A DNA stretch of 64,000 nt. It comes from Stichopus chloronotus (Eukaryota > Echinodermata > Holothuroidea > Aspidochirotida > Stichopodidae). The first letter of the stretch is position 1. Each line of letters opens with the position of its first letter. Shown in pieces: positions 11,890 through 45,122 of the stretch. The stretch is from contig CM037843.1 of the NCBI GenBank assembly GCA_021234535.1, positions 39,309,200-39,373,199 of the forward strand. Reading direction: 5' to 3'. The notes under the pieces were generated by a model. The model was given only the letters and a program-made list of their open reading frames with translations. It searched no databases and was not told where the DNA came from. The translations under genes were made by a program, and so were the position numbers.

Positions 11890-12600
11890 GTCAGAGCGAC
11901 GATAGTCGGAAAATCTGAAATGCGAGTTGGAATTTTTATATCTCAGTCTTAGCACATGTTACGACATAGAAAGATGCCTGCTACCTGTCTATCGCACCAG
12001 ATTGTGTCTAACTTTATACCTGGTAATTCAATATTTTTTCAATAAATTGGATATCAGTTGGAATCTCTCATATTAAAGTTTAAAAGCGTTGATAGACGAA
12101 AAATCTGAAATAACAGTTGGAAATTTTCATATGTCAGTCCAACTTCTTGTATGACATAGAAAGATGCCTACTTTTGCAGCCGGATTGTGTCTAAGGTTGC
12201 CTGGTAATTGAAAATTTCTCAATAAGTTTAAGATACCAGTTGGTATTTCTCATATTGTAGAAGCGATGATATAGTCGGAAACTCTGAAATACCAGTTGGA
12301 ATGTTTCATATCGCAGCCAGCTAGCACATTTTATGACTTCAAAAGACGCCAAATATTGCCCCAGATTGTGTTTCAGGTCATCTGAAACAGGTAGTAGAGA
12401 AAATTCTCAACAAATCTGAAATGCCAGGCAGGATTTTTAATATTATAACCTAGCTGCGACGATGGTCGGAAAATGCGAAATACCAGTTGGAATTTTTCAT
12501 ATCTCAGTCTAGCACATTTTCCGGCTTCAAAAGACGCCAAATATAGCACTAGATTGCATCTAAGGTTACCTAGTAGGTGAAAAATTTCTCAAAAGGTGGT
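11890..12600. repeat. Degenerate tandem repeat, ~187-bp unit, about four copies
   Basis: The landmark GATAGTCGGAAAATCTGAAAT and variants recur at about 11901, 12091, 12268 and 12461. Each is followed by CAGTTGGAATTTTTCATAT-like sequence, then AGCACATTTT, then (A)GATTGTGTCTAAGGT and CCTGGTAATT. Spacings are about 190, 177 and 193. A weaker fifth fragment (GCACCAGAATTTATCTAAGG, about 12869-12905) suggests the array once extended further. No open frame is conserved, so this is a decayed satellite-like array. Confidence 0.75.
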
Positions 12601-13736
12601 GGGGACACCTCTTTCCTTAAAATACTCTCCCAAGCCAACCATTACTCATCTCATGTTTTCCCCACCAATCAAAATGCTTCACTGCATACATTTTTCTCTA
12701 ATCAAAAGCTGGCTATCGTTTACAAAGTTATCGGTACAAGAACTAGCTTTTTACTTTATTATCGCAATCATCGTCGGCTGTAGCAAAACAAAAAACTAAT
12801 CGTTAGAGAGTAAAAACTGTTGAATCTTCACTGGGATTATAATTTGCAGGAAAATTGATTCAGCAAATGCAAAATATTGCACCAGAATTTATCTAAGGTT
12901 ATACCTGGTAGTTCGAAATAAAAAGAAAGGATCGATTTCGTTAGAAAGTTAAAGTTGTTGAATTAACTTTTCTGAAAATGACAATAGCATGTAATTCCAG
13001 ATAAGATTAATTCAAATCAATTAAAGATAAAAACATTTTATGGGAAAATGCTAAAATCTTAAATGCTAAAATCTCAGAATAAAATCTTTTGGAATCTTTG
13101 CGTTTAATGATGCGTTTTGAACAAAAATAGACCTAGGCCTATACTGTATCATGAGATGTAATTTTTCACCCAGAGGTATGCTAAAACCTCTGAGCTTTCG
13201 GAGACTTCGCCCCTGGACCCCAACAGGCTTTGCCTCTCGACCCCATGCACCAGGGTTTGTAAGAAGTTAATGGGGTGGGAGACTTTGCCCTGGACCTCAC
13301 TCGCTAAGCTCACGCCATGCGCTCGATTTCGCGCTGCGCGGGAAACTCCCCTCCCCCCCCCCCTCAACATTTTCTTTTGGTCTCGTCCAATATTATCTAA
13401 AATCAATCGTGGTACCGCCACTGGAAAATATGAGATGATGAAGTTACAGAAAACAGTTTCAACTTGTGAAATTGCTGTTGGGTTTGATAATATACCTTGG
13501 TGCGTTTTTAGTATTGTGCTATACTTTCATGACTTTTTTAATCCAATCTTTACTGTAATATATACTGCATAACTTTTAACGAAAGTATTTAACGGAACGT
13601 TAGTCTTTGCGAAAACATGCAAATATGCCAAAACTATGGTCCGGTGCCAAAACGTGTTGTCCTGTGTCAGTGCACGGTTATCGCTAAGTATTGGCTTCAG
13701 TTCTATGCAGCAAACATGATTTACTTCCATATATGA
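12601..13736. other. Non-coding stretch with a GC-richer repeat-like segment
   Basis: Mostly AT-rich with nothing recognisable. The part at about 13160-13430 is different: GC-rich, with recurring phrases like CTTCGCCCCTGGACCCC and CTTTGCCCTGGACCTC and a C-run at 13349-13361. That composition is typical of a decayed dispersed repeat rather than a gene. The 90- to 100-codon frames on both strands here follow from the low stop-codon density of GC-rich sequence. Confidence 0.35.
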
Positions 13737-14360
13737 TAATCAAGTCTATCGGCCAACGAGGAGACCCCGACCAATTTGCATACAAAGTCAGCTGCTTCAT
13801 GTATACAGATGGTATTCTTACCCTATAGTGCATGGTATTATGTCTGGACTAAATGGGGGAGAGTTTTCTTGTTCGACTTTTCAAGTGCATCCAATACCGT
13901 TTCACCAAACCGCCTGCCAATCCATGTGAGGATTGCCTTACTTATTAATAATAATAATAAGTTATTATAGTCAGCCTACCTCTTGAAGTTTAAAGATGAG
14001 AGCTGGTTTATTCACTGGCTGGTATAGATTTCCTCCATAGCTGGTCACGACAAGTGAAATTGCAGAAAGCATTTTTGTGGACATTTAAGAGATAAAAGTT
14101 GGCATTCCACAACCTGGTCACCTATCAGCGCTATTTTTTACCAGGCTATCTATACTGATGAAATGCGCCCCAGTGCAAACTTTTCTGTATTAAAATATGC
14201 CGATGACACCGCCGTATCGTGCAACAACTCTCATCTGGCTTATCACCACAATAAATATGACTATCAAGATTTTTACAAGAAAAATTATCAGCACCTGCAA
14301 TGAAAAGAAGTTACTTGTAACTCCAAAGCAGACGGTAGGCAAATAGTGATAGAAAATAAC
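13737..14360 (+). pseudogene. Decayed LINE reverse transcriptase core
   Basis: Read in shifting frames, the plus strand gives RT motifs in the correct order. DPDQFAYK-like sequence appears at about 13767-13790; motif A as VFLFDFSSASNTVSPNRL at about 13860-13915 (family pattern DFSSAFNT); a WSRQVKLQKAFL-like piece near 14040-14075; SPISAIFYQAIYTDEM (the SPLLFxLYTDD-like block) near 14120-14165; and motif C as LKYADDTAVSC at about 14190-14222. An AATAAT repeat (13947-13962) interrupts it, and several frameshifts and stops separate the pieces. It resembles the L2/CR1 group by motif A, but is too decayed to place. It is inactive. Confidence 0.7.
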
Positions 14361-15251
14361 GATTCTAAACGTAACTGGACACAAAAGAGGGAAAAGACGG
14401 CTTATTCATGGTTCACCAGATGATATACCCACGTAGTCTGCATCAATGAGAAGCCAACACTTTTAATTAACCACTGATATCTGAAAAGATTTAAAGTGTG
14501 TGACATCGTTTCCTCTGTACTGTTCATTGTCCGTACATTTTCCATTAGGAAACGGGCATGAAAGTTTTCATGGTACCTCTCTTGGTACCTTCTAGTACTT
14601 ATGGAGTCCCAGTTTTGTACCATGTCATTCTTATGGAAAGCAAGAAAAGGAGAATAAGTTGTTTTCTGAAATACAGTGCAGAGCAATTCTGACTTGATTG
14701 TGATTTACGTAAAAATTCAGATAAATCATAAAATGTTGGTTACCAGAAGGGAATTTGTAAGACTTGCCCACGCTGTCCATAACACCAAAGCCTACCCCCT
14801 GCATTTGAAGCCAACTTCTTTCTTTGTGCAATAACGCAAAGTGCAATTCAAGAAATGCTGTAGTCACTCCAAGTTTTAGAATCATACTTTTTAAAAATGC
14901 TTTCATTTTCAGATCTGCCCTAACTCAGAATGGAGATTTAGATCCTCTTTTTAGGATCCTCTTTGTAGGACCTGTTTGGATGTGTTTTAAGTATTATGTT
15001 TTCTTTTTGTAAATTTTAAATGTATTCTTGTGTTTGTGTTCATCCTTTCATTCATTGCTTGTGTAGGTCTGAATTAATGAACTCACTTTTTCATCCTCTT
15101 TTCAAATTTTACACAATTTACAATGAAATAAAAGGAACAAATTCCTTGTGGGTACTCAGATGTGAATTCTAAATGATTAAGAGACAGAACAGGCCTGTAC
15201 GCTGCTGAAAAGTTAACATGACCACATTTTAACGCTCGATTGGGAAAAAGA
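14361..15251. other. Non-coding stretch, possibly remaining LINE-derived sequence
   Basis: No recognisable exon. Two overlapping minus-strand frames of ~90 codons are not protein-like. The sequence could include the decayed 3' half of the preceding retroelement, but no motif supports that. Confidence 0.25.
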
Positions 15252-16315
15252 CAAGAGCCCAAGGGCACTGTGGTTCCTTGCACAGATGGAGAGCACATAA
15301 TGTAAATTATGAACTAAAAGTGAGCATATTGCATTACTTTGTACGATAGCCCATATGGTCCATTTCTGACCATGAACTCTCACTTTTGTAACATAAAATC
15401 TGTAGAGAGAAAAACATATTTCATGCTTTTATAAAATGGCCCATTTCAGACATCAGACCCCAAATATGGCAAACATGCACCCACATGGAACCACTTCCAT
15501 AGCACTAATGTGACCATCAACATTGTAATACATGCAATCTGTAAGAGAAGAAGTATTTTGCATGATTTCACAACAGACTATGTGCACTATGGTTCCTTGT
15601 ACTTGAAATACACATACTGTAAAATGATATGCCTGAATTCATAAATATCAAAAAAAGCCATTTCAATTAATGCAATAAGTTGAAGATGTTGATTCAGAAC
15701 TGCAATACACAGCAATATCCCATTCATTTTACAAAACACAAACAGCTGTAGATCTCTGCAAATTGCAATAAGGCTTATCACATCTATGCCCCTTTAAAGT
15801 CCATCAATCTGACAACATGCCCTGAGGGGAACTCCTGGGGTCTACTTTAAACTGGTAAGAACACCAACTGACTTATTTTCTTTCACTGTGTTCTGCCCTC
15901 TTCACTAATTGAAAAGACACATGAATGAACACATTAGCACTCAAGCACGAGGAGCTAAACTGATCCAGCCAAAACTTGTCTGGTGTGACCACCTACAGTA
16001 CTGCAAACAGCACATTGCTGCTTCTTGATTTGATCAAGAAACTGCTAACTCAAGCAGTACTTCCATGATGCACTGGAGGGGGCACTGATGGAACATATGA
16101 GCATCCATAGCATAAGAAGGTTTTCAGACTTATGCCCCCCAGTTCCCCCAAATGACCTTTGTCCTCCACCAAAAACAATAGGGCACACCTTCTCAATATG
16201 GCGAACCTACATACCAAGTTTGACTTTTATCTGACTTTCCCCTATTGAGTTAGAGCGAACCTAAGCAAGTGTCACAGATGCACACACACACACGCACACA
16301 CTGACGCAAGGAACC
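15252..16315. mobile_element. Repeat element bounded by GGTTCCTTGC / GCAAGGAACC
   Basis: GGTTCCTTGC at 15272-15281 has a perfect inverted match GCAAGGAACC at 16306-16315. A 37-base word at the left end (15252-15288) recurs exactly at 50707-50743, and the downstream phrase AAAATGGCCCATTTCAGAC also recurs there, so this is a dispersed family. Its right part (about 16135-16315) carries the phrase AAATGACCTTTGTCCTCCACC, related to the tandem units at 34950-35740, and a CA-rich stretch just before the end. An internal near-copy of the left terminus (GGTTCCTTGTAC, about 15591) suggests nested or duplicated units. No transposase frame; class unknown. Confidence 0.55.
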
Positions 16316-17744
16316 AAAAAAGGCCAACCTGATCAAAATTTGCAAACTGCAACTTGATGCAATCGATGTAAGTCATCACAAATCTCCAAGCAACTTTCTT
16401 CAGTAAGTGGGATGCAGGTATGGATGTGATCAGGACGGCGACCACCATCGTTGGATCTGATTGAACATAATGGTGTAACTGTGAGAAATGAGTTAAGAAA
16501 CAGTGGACAGGAAGTCATTGGGGCATATTTGTCCACACCACCTTCCTTCACACAGCATAATAAATCCCAGAGGCACTCTTGACCTACTGCCCTCTGGTAT
16601 TGGGTTGCTTTGGGTCATCATAGGAGCGTCTTAAAAGGGAAGCACAAGGAGACGGAGGTGTCCGACATGGGTACACACATTCAAAGGGTACATTTGATTA
16701 GCTGCAATCTTGGAGTCTTTCATTGGAGATCAAAATCATCCCCAGCAGGAATCACTTTCCTCAACTTCTGTCTCCCTCCCCCCTTTCCTTTCCCCTTACC
16801 ATACAACTCTGACACAAAAAAAAAAAAAAAAAAAAAACAATGAAGATAATTTTTTTCAATGTCTTCTGAGGTTAACCTCCAATTTGAAAAGAAAAAGAAA
16901 ACTGCTAACATGTCAATGTTTGTTTACAAATTACTTCTCTACATTACATTTAACCAAGAGTGCACACTTAAAATTAACTTCTGTGCTTTTTTTTTCAATC
17001 GTCATCCTTACCGCTCTAAAACATACATTTTTACGTTCATACCGGTCATATTTTGAACGAAATGTTAAAAGGAAAAGAATGAAAATCATACTTCTATTTT
17101 CAACTTACAAGTATCCTTCACTTCATTTTTCTCTGCTTTTGACAAAGAAAAACCACAGAGTTCCCTCTACATTGAAGAATAATAGTATTAAATCTTTTGT
17201 ACATTGTTAACTTTATGATTATCTTCATTTTGTAGCAAGATACAGTCTAACAGACTTTGGTCAGTCCTTTCTACGATTTTTGTACATTTATTTTTTATTT
17301 TTTTTTTGTGTTGGATGGAGGATGGTTTTTGTGGGAAAGGGAGGTGGGAGAAGGGTAATGATGACAATGGAGAAAAATCACGTAAATTCCACTGACAAGG
17401 TTTTGGTTGAAGAATTTGGAACCAGAAATCTGTGTAACGATCACATTTATTGATCCAGTCTTCCACAATATTGTATTGGTCAGATGAACATGTCAAGCAA
17501 TTAATAAGAGGAGCTTAAGAACACTGTCTTCTTAAAAGAATTTAATCAACCTTGAAAATTATACAATACAACAACTGCCAGCATACCACATGTAAGGGAG
17601 GGTTGTAAACATCGACAATGTCTGGTTTTCTTCGTGTGTGTGCATCATTTACAAGTATGCTACCATTTGCCTTACATCCACAAAGGACGAGGAGAAGGGG
17701 ACAAGGAGAAGGAAGTACATCAGTGGCATATTGTACAGATCCAT

Positions 17745-17808
17745 GTTACTCTTCTTAAGATACTATGATGAAGGATGTTACTCTTCTTAAGATACTATGA
17801 TGAAGGAT
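17745..17808. repeat. Perfect 32-bp tandem duplication
   Basis: Two identical adjacent 32-base units, each beginning GTTACTCTTCTTAAG and ending GATGAAGGAT (17745-17776 and 17777-17808). The exact identity suggests a recent slippage or duplication event. Confidence 0.9.
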
Positions 17809-20800
17809 CCACGATGGAATATTTGCTCCCAAACTGTACCATGAAACCCCCAAAATACAAATACTGATTTCAGACTTGTGTTTTTCCTGACCACATGAGG
17901 GATTATCAAGTCAAGGTTTTCAAATGGCGATAAAAAAAAAAAACCACACAGCACTGTTATTTCTGCATCTCACATCTGTTTAAGTGCCTTAGATTTAACA
18001 ATTCCAATATGTGCATGTATAACAGTGTCAGGGGGTATCCTAATTTAAAAGGTTCCTGTTGGGAGAGGGCTGAGTGCAGCTGGGGTAGACATTGATCTAT
18101 GGGTAGTTTTCATATCTTTCTCTTACATAGCACTGCAGAAGCCAACCAATCCTACGAGGTCATCTCAACCGTTCAAGAATGAGCTGTACTTAGATGTATG
18201 ACGTACATTCAATCATTAATGTACTTAATGATATCAACATCAAATGATGTGACTCTAATGGACCCACATCCTCCAATTCTGGACAAAAAAAAAGAAGAAA
18301 AAGCTGAAACAATGCAGAGATGCTGACAACAAAGTGTATATATGTATTTAATCCCCAGATGTACTTTGCCAGCTCTGTTTCCTTAATACTATATCTTTCA
18401 TTGTTCATCACCTTTTTATGGTAAACCCGTGTGTGATAATTTGGATGCTGGGCTCTCTCTGTATCCACCAAGTTATGTCATAACCTCATAATCTTTGTTC
18501 CCCTTCCTTAATTCCCAGATGTACTTTGTGTCTATATATATAAAGATATATTATAGACATTGACTAGACATTGATAATATCCCCAAATTTCTGGCCAGTA
18601 TCACTATTATGCTTGCACAGTTTTCATAACCAAGCAACAACACTCCAATAAAGCAAAGTGCAGTTAGACAGAAAAAGGCTTTCCTGCGAGCATTCCCACC
18701 TTGTTCCCTTCAAATGGCAGCAGGAAGTCACAAAATGAGTTTCACAACCTTCTTATTTTCTGGGTAACTGTTTCTCTATTTCCACATGTTACAATTTTTC
18801 TCAAAGAGCAAGTAACAGAGTATAAAAAGTCACTGGGTTTGCATTCGATATTCCAGTAAAAAGGTTCTTTAAATATGGCAATGGTGCTAGGGGCTGCAGG
18901 GTGAGGGAAATGGATGGAAAGTTGATGGGGGGGGGTTGGTCCATACTCCACATTCAAGGGTCTTTTGGTCTGTACGATCAACGATGTAACCTCCATTAGA
19001 TGACATGTCTTACTAATGAATGTTTTCACTAATATATGCAGTACATTTCTAACAGCAGTCCACCATCTGGTGATCAAAACACAAGAAGAGAGCATCATCT
19101 GACAAACCACAATCTAAGACGGATTACAGATTAAAAGCCGGCGATCACAACAGATGTAGTCTCAATTCGACAACGATGGCATACCGGCACGCTACTGAGT
19201 TAACGCACACATTACACAGAATGGAAGATGATAGCAGTTCTCTCTGTAATTTCGGTTTGAGAGTGTATGCGAGGAGATATCCCTGATCATAGTGTCACAT
19301 GATCAAATTCTGGCTACACCATCGGACGCACTATCTGATGTACTTGACACTCACTTTCCAATGGAAGTATACCGTGAGTACGGGAAGCAGCAGAATAGAG
19401 AGGGCGTGTAGCCGGACTAGGACTATGAGAAAATACCTTACAGTCAAGGACAAAATACAATAACAAAAAAAAATGTATCACAAAAAGGTAATACCAACAA
19501 ATAAAAGGAAAAACAGTTGTAAAAATACTGTCAACTAAATAAACTGGTCAAAATGTTTATCCCATTTATGTGCTTTTAGAAAGAAATGGAAAAAGGAAAA
19601 AATATTAAATAGTCTTTGTGAAAGATAGGGCCAACTTCAAGCAGGATAAATCCCACTGCAACAGGTCTTTGGGTCAGCAAGTTAAATCTGTTATGCATAG
19701 AGTACAACTTGACAAAACACAAACCTTTTTCTTTTTACATTAAAAGTGTTTAGGGAGACTCATTTTGAGGTTTAACAGATTTGAAACAATTTTTTTTTAT
19801 CAGATCAAGTCAGCTGCAGTTCAGGCATATATAATGTTGCAAGTGCCTATATTTGCTTTGACTGGTGTAATAATTACTGCTGGTATACTGGTTTGGAATG
19901 GCCTGGTAACAGAGTGTGATACTTTGTAACTGTGGGGAGTAGGGAGTAGAGAGAAACACTGCTACAATATGATGGGAATAAACTTATGATGTAAGCCTGC
20001 ATGTACAAATCTTTCTTTCAAATTGGCAATACAAGAGGAGGGATTAGTTAGCTGTTTGTCCCTGGACATTGACAACGCTCACTATGTGACTAATGTGACA
20101 AAGTCAGTAACACATTCAGCTAACTTTGAACGGGAAAAAAAAAACACAAATACACACACACAGAGTTGAAGGGACTGAAAAGATTATCACTGAGGTAAAA
20201 AAATGGATCTAATTAAGATTGTGAGGAGTGTCAGTTTCAGTAGAAACATTTCCACCTTGACATCATGTCAACATTCCTGGAAACAAACTAGGGCAATAAA
20301 CATCAACAATTTTAGATTACATTCAAACACCAAAAAAAAAGCACTTTAAGAAGAACTGTTTTCTTCACCACTCCACTCCTTCACCACTCCCCCACCCCTT
20401 TCATAGAGAAAAAAGAAATATGCAATTACCATACATCAACCATTGTAATCCATCGTCCCCCAATACCAACCATCAACGTACCCTGCAATTTCATCTGCTG
20501 GCTGTAAAGCTTTAAAATTATCAAACTTTCCACTTTATTCCTGGAGATGGGGATGAACGGGACAAACCTAGGTATAGTTTTTTTCCATAGAGAAAGAAAA
20601 GAAACAACTTTGGAAAATGCTTCATTTTGGTTGTACTTTCTCGAAAGCTTTGGTTCTGGTATTACAAATAGCTCTCCTAGTTCTAAGTGTCACATTAGTC
20701 TCCCAATGTGAAACTTTTTTTTTTCTAATGGTGCATTAGACTGTACAAGTGACACCATAAATATTTTTTTCTCCTCTTTTCTTGCTCATGTTTCGTACAA

Positions 20801-21704
20801 AAATCTACCCCGAGTAGAATGTTGCATGACCGGAAAAGTGGCAATTGAACGATGGCTTTTGTATCGGGTGCCGTTATCTCTTTGAGAGCCCTCTCTGATG
20901 CAGAAATGCCTCAAGTCCATTTTAGTTTTGAACGACCTCTTCTGACTTCCACTGTTCATTGTAACCACTAATTCACCTGTTCTGAGGTGCTTCTCTAAAA
21001 TATCTTGATTAAAGGAGTACAGAATACACCACGATGTGCCATAATGAGCAAGGAACAAGCAAATTGTAAAGACAAACAGTATAATTTCAGTTGAAATGTC
21101 ACAAAATTAACAGCAAAATAGTGTCCAAATTCAACTTTCCTTCCACTGTGGACCCCACTAGTGAGGAAAGCAACTCAAATATAAAATTGCTATCTCTGTC
21201 AATTGAGGTTTTCTTGGAGAAAATTTCTGCCCTAAAGTCATAATCATCTCAAGGTGAATGTTCATGACTACATCTGAAGAAAGATTGCATCAAAAAGGAA
21301 AGCATGAAGTCTTTTCACGTAACTGGTGATCCTCTTTTCAAAGTTAAGTCAAGCAATCTCTTATCATGCTTTTCCTTCAGAGATACATTCCCAAAGATAA
21401 TAACAAGAGATTGCTCTTGCTACAAAATGGGTTTCTCCTTTTTAATTTTACATCGATAAACTATAATACATTTGCAGCTAATTTTTTTTTGTTTTGTTTT
21501 TCTGTTTTGATTATAAACAAAAAAATCACAAGAACAACACAAAGCAATAACATTACTATTGTTATCAGTCATCAGTTATTTCTTATTGTTACAAAAAAAA
21601 AAGCACCATATTGATCTATTCAGGGTTTGACCGTTTATGTATAATTCAAGGTAGAGAGGAGAACTTAATGTCAACACCAAAAACAATGACAACATCCACT
21701 CTTG

Positions 21705-21848
21705 TTTATTTCTACTACGAGAGACGGTCGTGTCGGTACTCCAAGTCATCATTTTATGAGGATTCCAGAGCAAACGTTTTCTTTAACTTCTTAGTTTTTT
21801 TTTGTTCTTTTTCTTTTTATTTTGTTTTTTTTTGCCTTTGTTTTTTAT
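21705..21848 (-). terminator. Cluster of candidate polyadenylation signals for AKT
   Basis: Three AATAAA hexamers on the minus strand (TTTATT on plus at 21705-21710, 21817-21822 and 21843-21848) lie about 3.1 kb after the AKT stop codon. They are the first such cluster I noticed downstream. They fall in very T-rich plus-strand sequence, where the hexamer arises easily by chance, so support is weak. Confidence 0.2.
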
Positions 21849-24800
21849 TGTCATCGCAAATTCATGACAAAAACCAAGTTATTTTTACAGCTGTCTCAAC
21901 TGCCTAATACTGACCTGGAGTGGTCATCCCAAAGAGTGTTTTGTACATTACATTATCCAGTTCGTTCAACTTTATCCGACAGTACATCAAGAACCACAAA
22001 GTAAAAAAAAAATATATAATAATAATAATACTCACAAGAAGGAAATAAAAGAATAAAGAAATTTTCTGTTTACCCAATACTGAGCTGAAGAAAGAAACAT
22101 ATTTCTTGCTTCTTTCTTGAATTTAAAATATACTGTATGAGAGAAGGACACACTATGCCATTCTAGATATATATCCACTAGATACCAGTGTATTCTTCAG
22201 TTTGTCATTTTCCAAAACCATTGCTCCACTATATGCTCCATCTCAGTGTACACTAGGGTGGTGGACTGATGTATCCTTAAAGAGAGCATCGGAGCAAGCA
22301 AGAGGCTTAGGCTCGTTGCCACCTGGTAGCTGATGGACACCGATGGCACCTTCTGGTGCATGGTGATGGTATCAACTTAATCTAGTTTGCTAAACCAAGA
22401 ATGACATTGCAAACTGCACTATCCTCATTAAATACAGGGACGAGACAATGTAAACCTCCCTGGTGTAAACACTATCATAATGTATATAATCAATAAAGCT
22501 GCAGACACCCTTGCTGGTGAAGACCTTTGGCACTTTTATCCTGATATTTAGAGTCAATTTTCACATTAACATACATCTCTAGTCCTTGTGACACTGGTAA
22601 TTCTTGAACATGGCCTTGTGATGACAACTGAGCGTATCAAGCAGAACACCATCGTAAAATACATTCATGCACCACATCTTCATCGGCAAATTATTGATTT
22701 TAGTGGACCTTTCACATTACAAACTGACATCTGCCATTTCTGCTGGGCAAACAGCTGCTTCAAACTTCATACTTGTTCGCCATGGTGATGATATCTCAGT
22801 TTTCCATAAAATGAGTTTTTTGATATCTGCTACTAAGAAGAGGAAAGCTGAAAGGAATATGCCACTTTCTGAAAGGAATATGGCCATATTTGGTTTCTAA
22901 CCATTTTCATAATGACTGCTACTTTTCCAATCTTTGATGAAGTTAGTATTGTCATCTGCTGTTCACCATGGAGCAGCACAGGAGCAACGACGGTACATGT
23001 CAAATTAATACTCAGGGTCATGCTGGTGATTTTCTCTCAATTTTCCACAAAGCTAATGTAATTGCCTGCCTCTAGGCAAGGCTTGAACATTGCAAAACCA
23101 CATACTCATGATGATGGTATTCTTAAATAGTCCATGCATTCAGTGTAGATATCTGTTACTCACACTGACCTGTATACAACATGGCCACTTACATAATTAA
23201 CTACCCTAATGGTGACTTTCCCTCAGCATGGCCATACATTTCATGGAGTTGAATTTCACCAGAACAGGGACCCCACCCATTCCCTAACATGAGATGACAG
23301 AAAAATGACTCTTCATATGTTGGCTACTACTTAAAATGGTGCTACGGTACCTTATCAATTTTGTCAACAATTCTGTACCAATCTCAGGCAAACTTGAGGC
23401 ATATATAATACAGTTAGTAGCCAAATCTTGAGTTGAATTTCTTCTGCCCTGTCAATAAAATCCATCTACTATTCCTATCATAATGTAGCACATTGTGAAG
23501 TGTACTTCAAAAGCTGCCAAAGAGTGACATAAACTATGCCAGGTCTAGAAAACTTTTGAAAATAAAAATATATCCTGCAGTTGCCTTCTTTCTTCATTTA
23601 ACTGCAAGGATTCTCAAAGTTGTTGGTTTCTTTCTGTCGATATACCTGAAGTGCTTGGGTGTACATTATGCCAGCGTTGATCACACTTGAAGGCGTCATC
23701 ATGAGCTCTGAGGCGTAGAGATGATGTTATGCACGTTGGCATCTCTTTCATATTTCTCTCTTGGTAACTCTTCTTGGAATATGACGATCCACCTGTAAAC
23801 CATAGGCAAATTTTAGGGCAAGAATGTTCTTCAAATGCAGGGTTATTATGTCCTTCTCAAAATGGCTGTCCATGAATTCTTTTTTGTTCTGCTCAGAGAT
23901 AGCATCTGTCCTTATCAATCTGCATCACAAACCTTTGCATACATGTACCCTTTTGAAAGAGACAGAAGAGATGACACATGTTTGACCTTCAGATTGGAAC
24001 AAGGTCATCCTTCAGGTACTGACAAGGAGGTATCCAAAAAAGTTCCCAAAAGGATTATCCGTATATCTATGCATGGTAATGCTGCACATTAGACTGTCAG
24101 GTGAACCTCACACAATCAGCAGCATATCACAGCAGAGCAACGGCCTCTGGCACACCCTGCTGATAAGACATTCACTGATAACTGATAACGATGCTGGGGC
24201 GATATCTTCAACGGTTAAAAAAACATTAAGGTACAAATTATGATAATTTCCGCAGGTACTGCATTCCGTGGTCTGAATTCCAAAAAAACAAAATAATGAA
24301 AAAAAATAAATCCACTTTTTCATCCGACCATAGCAACATATCTTGTAAAGACCAGTGCCTATTTACTAGTTCCTAGCGTTCTTGGCCACACATTTGGAAC
24401 TGTGGTTCCCATGACAGCGTCTGCCTCTCGAAGTTTCAATTTTTCCATCCTCTGACATCTTCACCAGAAACATGCAACAAGAACATGAGAGGTGGCATCA
24501 CTTTACCCAAACACAGACATGAAAGGCATGCTTCTTAAACTTCCTCCAGTCAAAATGAAACCTCGATAAGCATTCTATAGTAGGATCCCTTATCGAACCG
24601 TTTGCAGCCCTATTATTATGAACATCTCTGCAAAATGCTGCCCCCACTGGTCTTTGCAATCAAGGGCCAACGTCTTCATTCTGCAACGACATGCCAGCTC
24701 CTCTAAAGTGTGAAACATTGCATTTTAAATGTTCAGTTTGCAGCTTTGGCTGCGAGTTCGCAGCTTTGACGAGGACGAGAAACTGTTGGCTGGATTTCTC

Positions 24801-24915
24801 ACAACTGAGATGCAGAGACCAGAAAGACACATTATACATATTCATGAGATACACATGACGACAGTGAGGTGTTCCATTGAAATATACAAAGTGTGAGTTG
24901 GTGTTTCCTTCCAGT

Positions 24916-45122
<20,207 letters not shown>

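Larger units (their letters stand above)
16316..24915 (-). other. AKT 3' flank: probable 3' UTR and intergenic sequence
   Basis: No protein-like frame was found. On the minus strand this lies directly after the AKT stop codon, so its right part should be 3' UTR. The sequence is AT-rich with many homopolymers (A22 at 16816-16837, T-rich 21791-21846). Candidate AATAAA signals on the minus strand lie at 21705-21848. Weak internal similarity (CATGGTGATGATATCTCAGTTTTCC near 22780 against a related phrase near 23020) hints at an old duplication. The UTR end cannot be set without transcript data. Confidence 0.35.

Noticed and set aside
13149..13572. 90- and 100-codon frames on opposite strands
   Set aside because: They sit in a GC-rich repeat-like segment where stops are rare; no protein signal.
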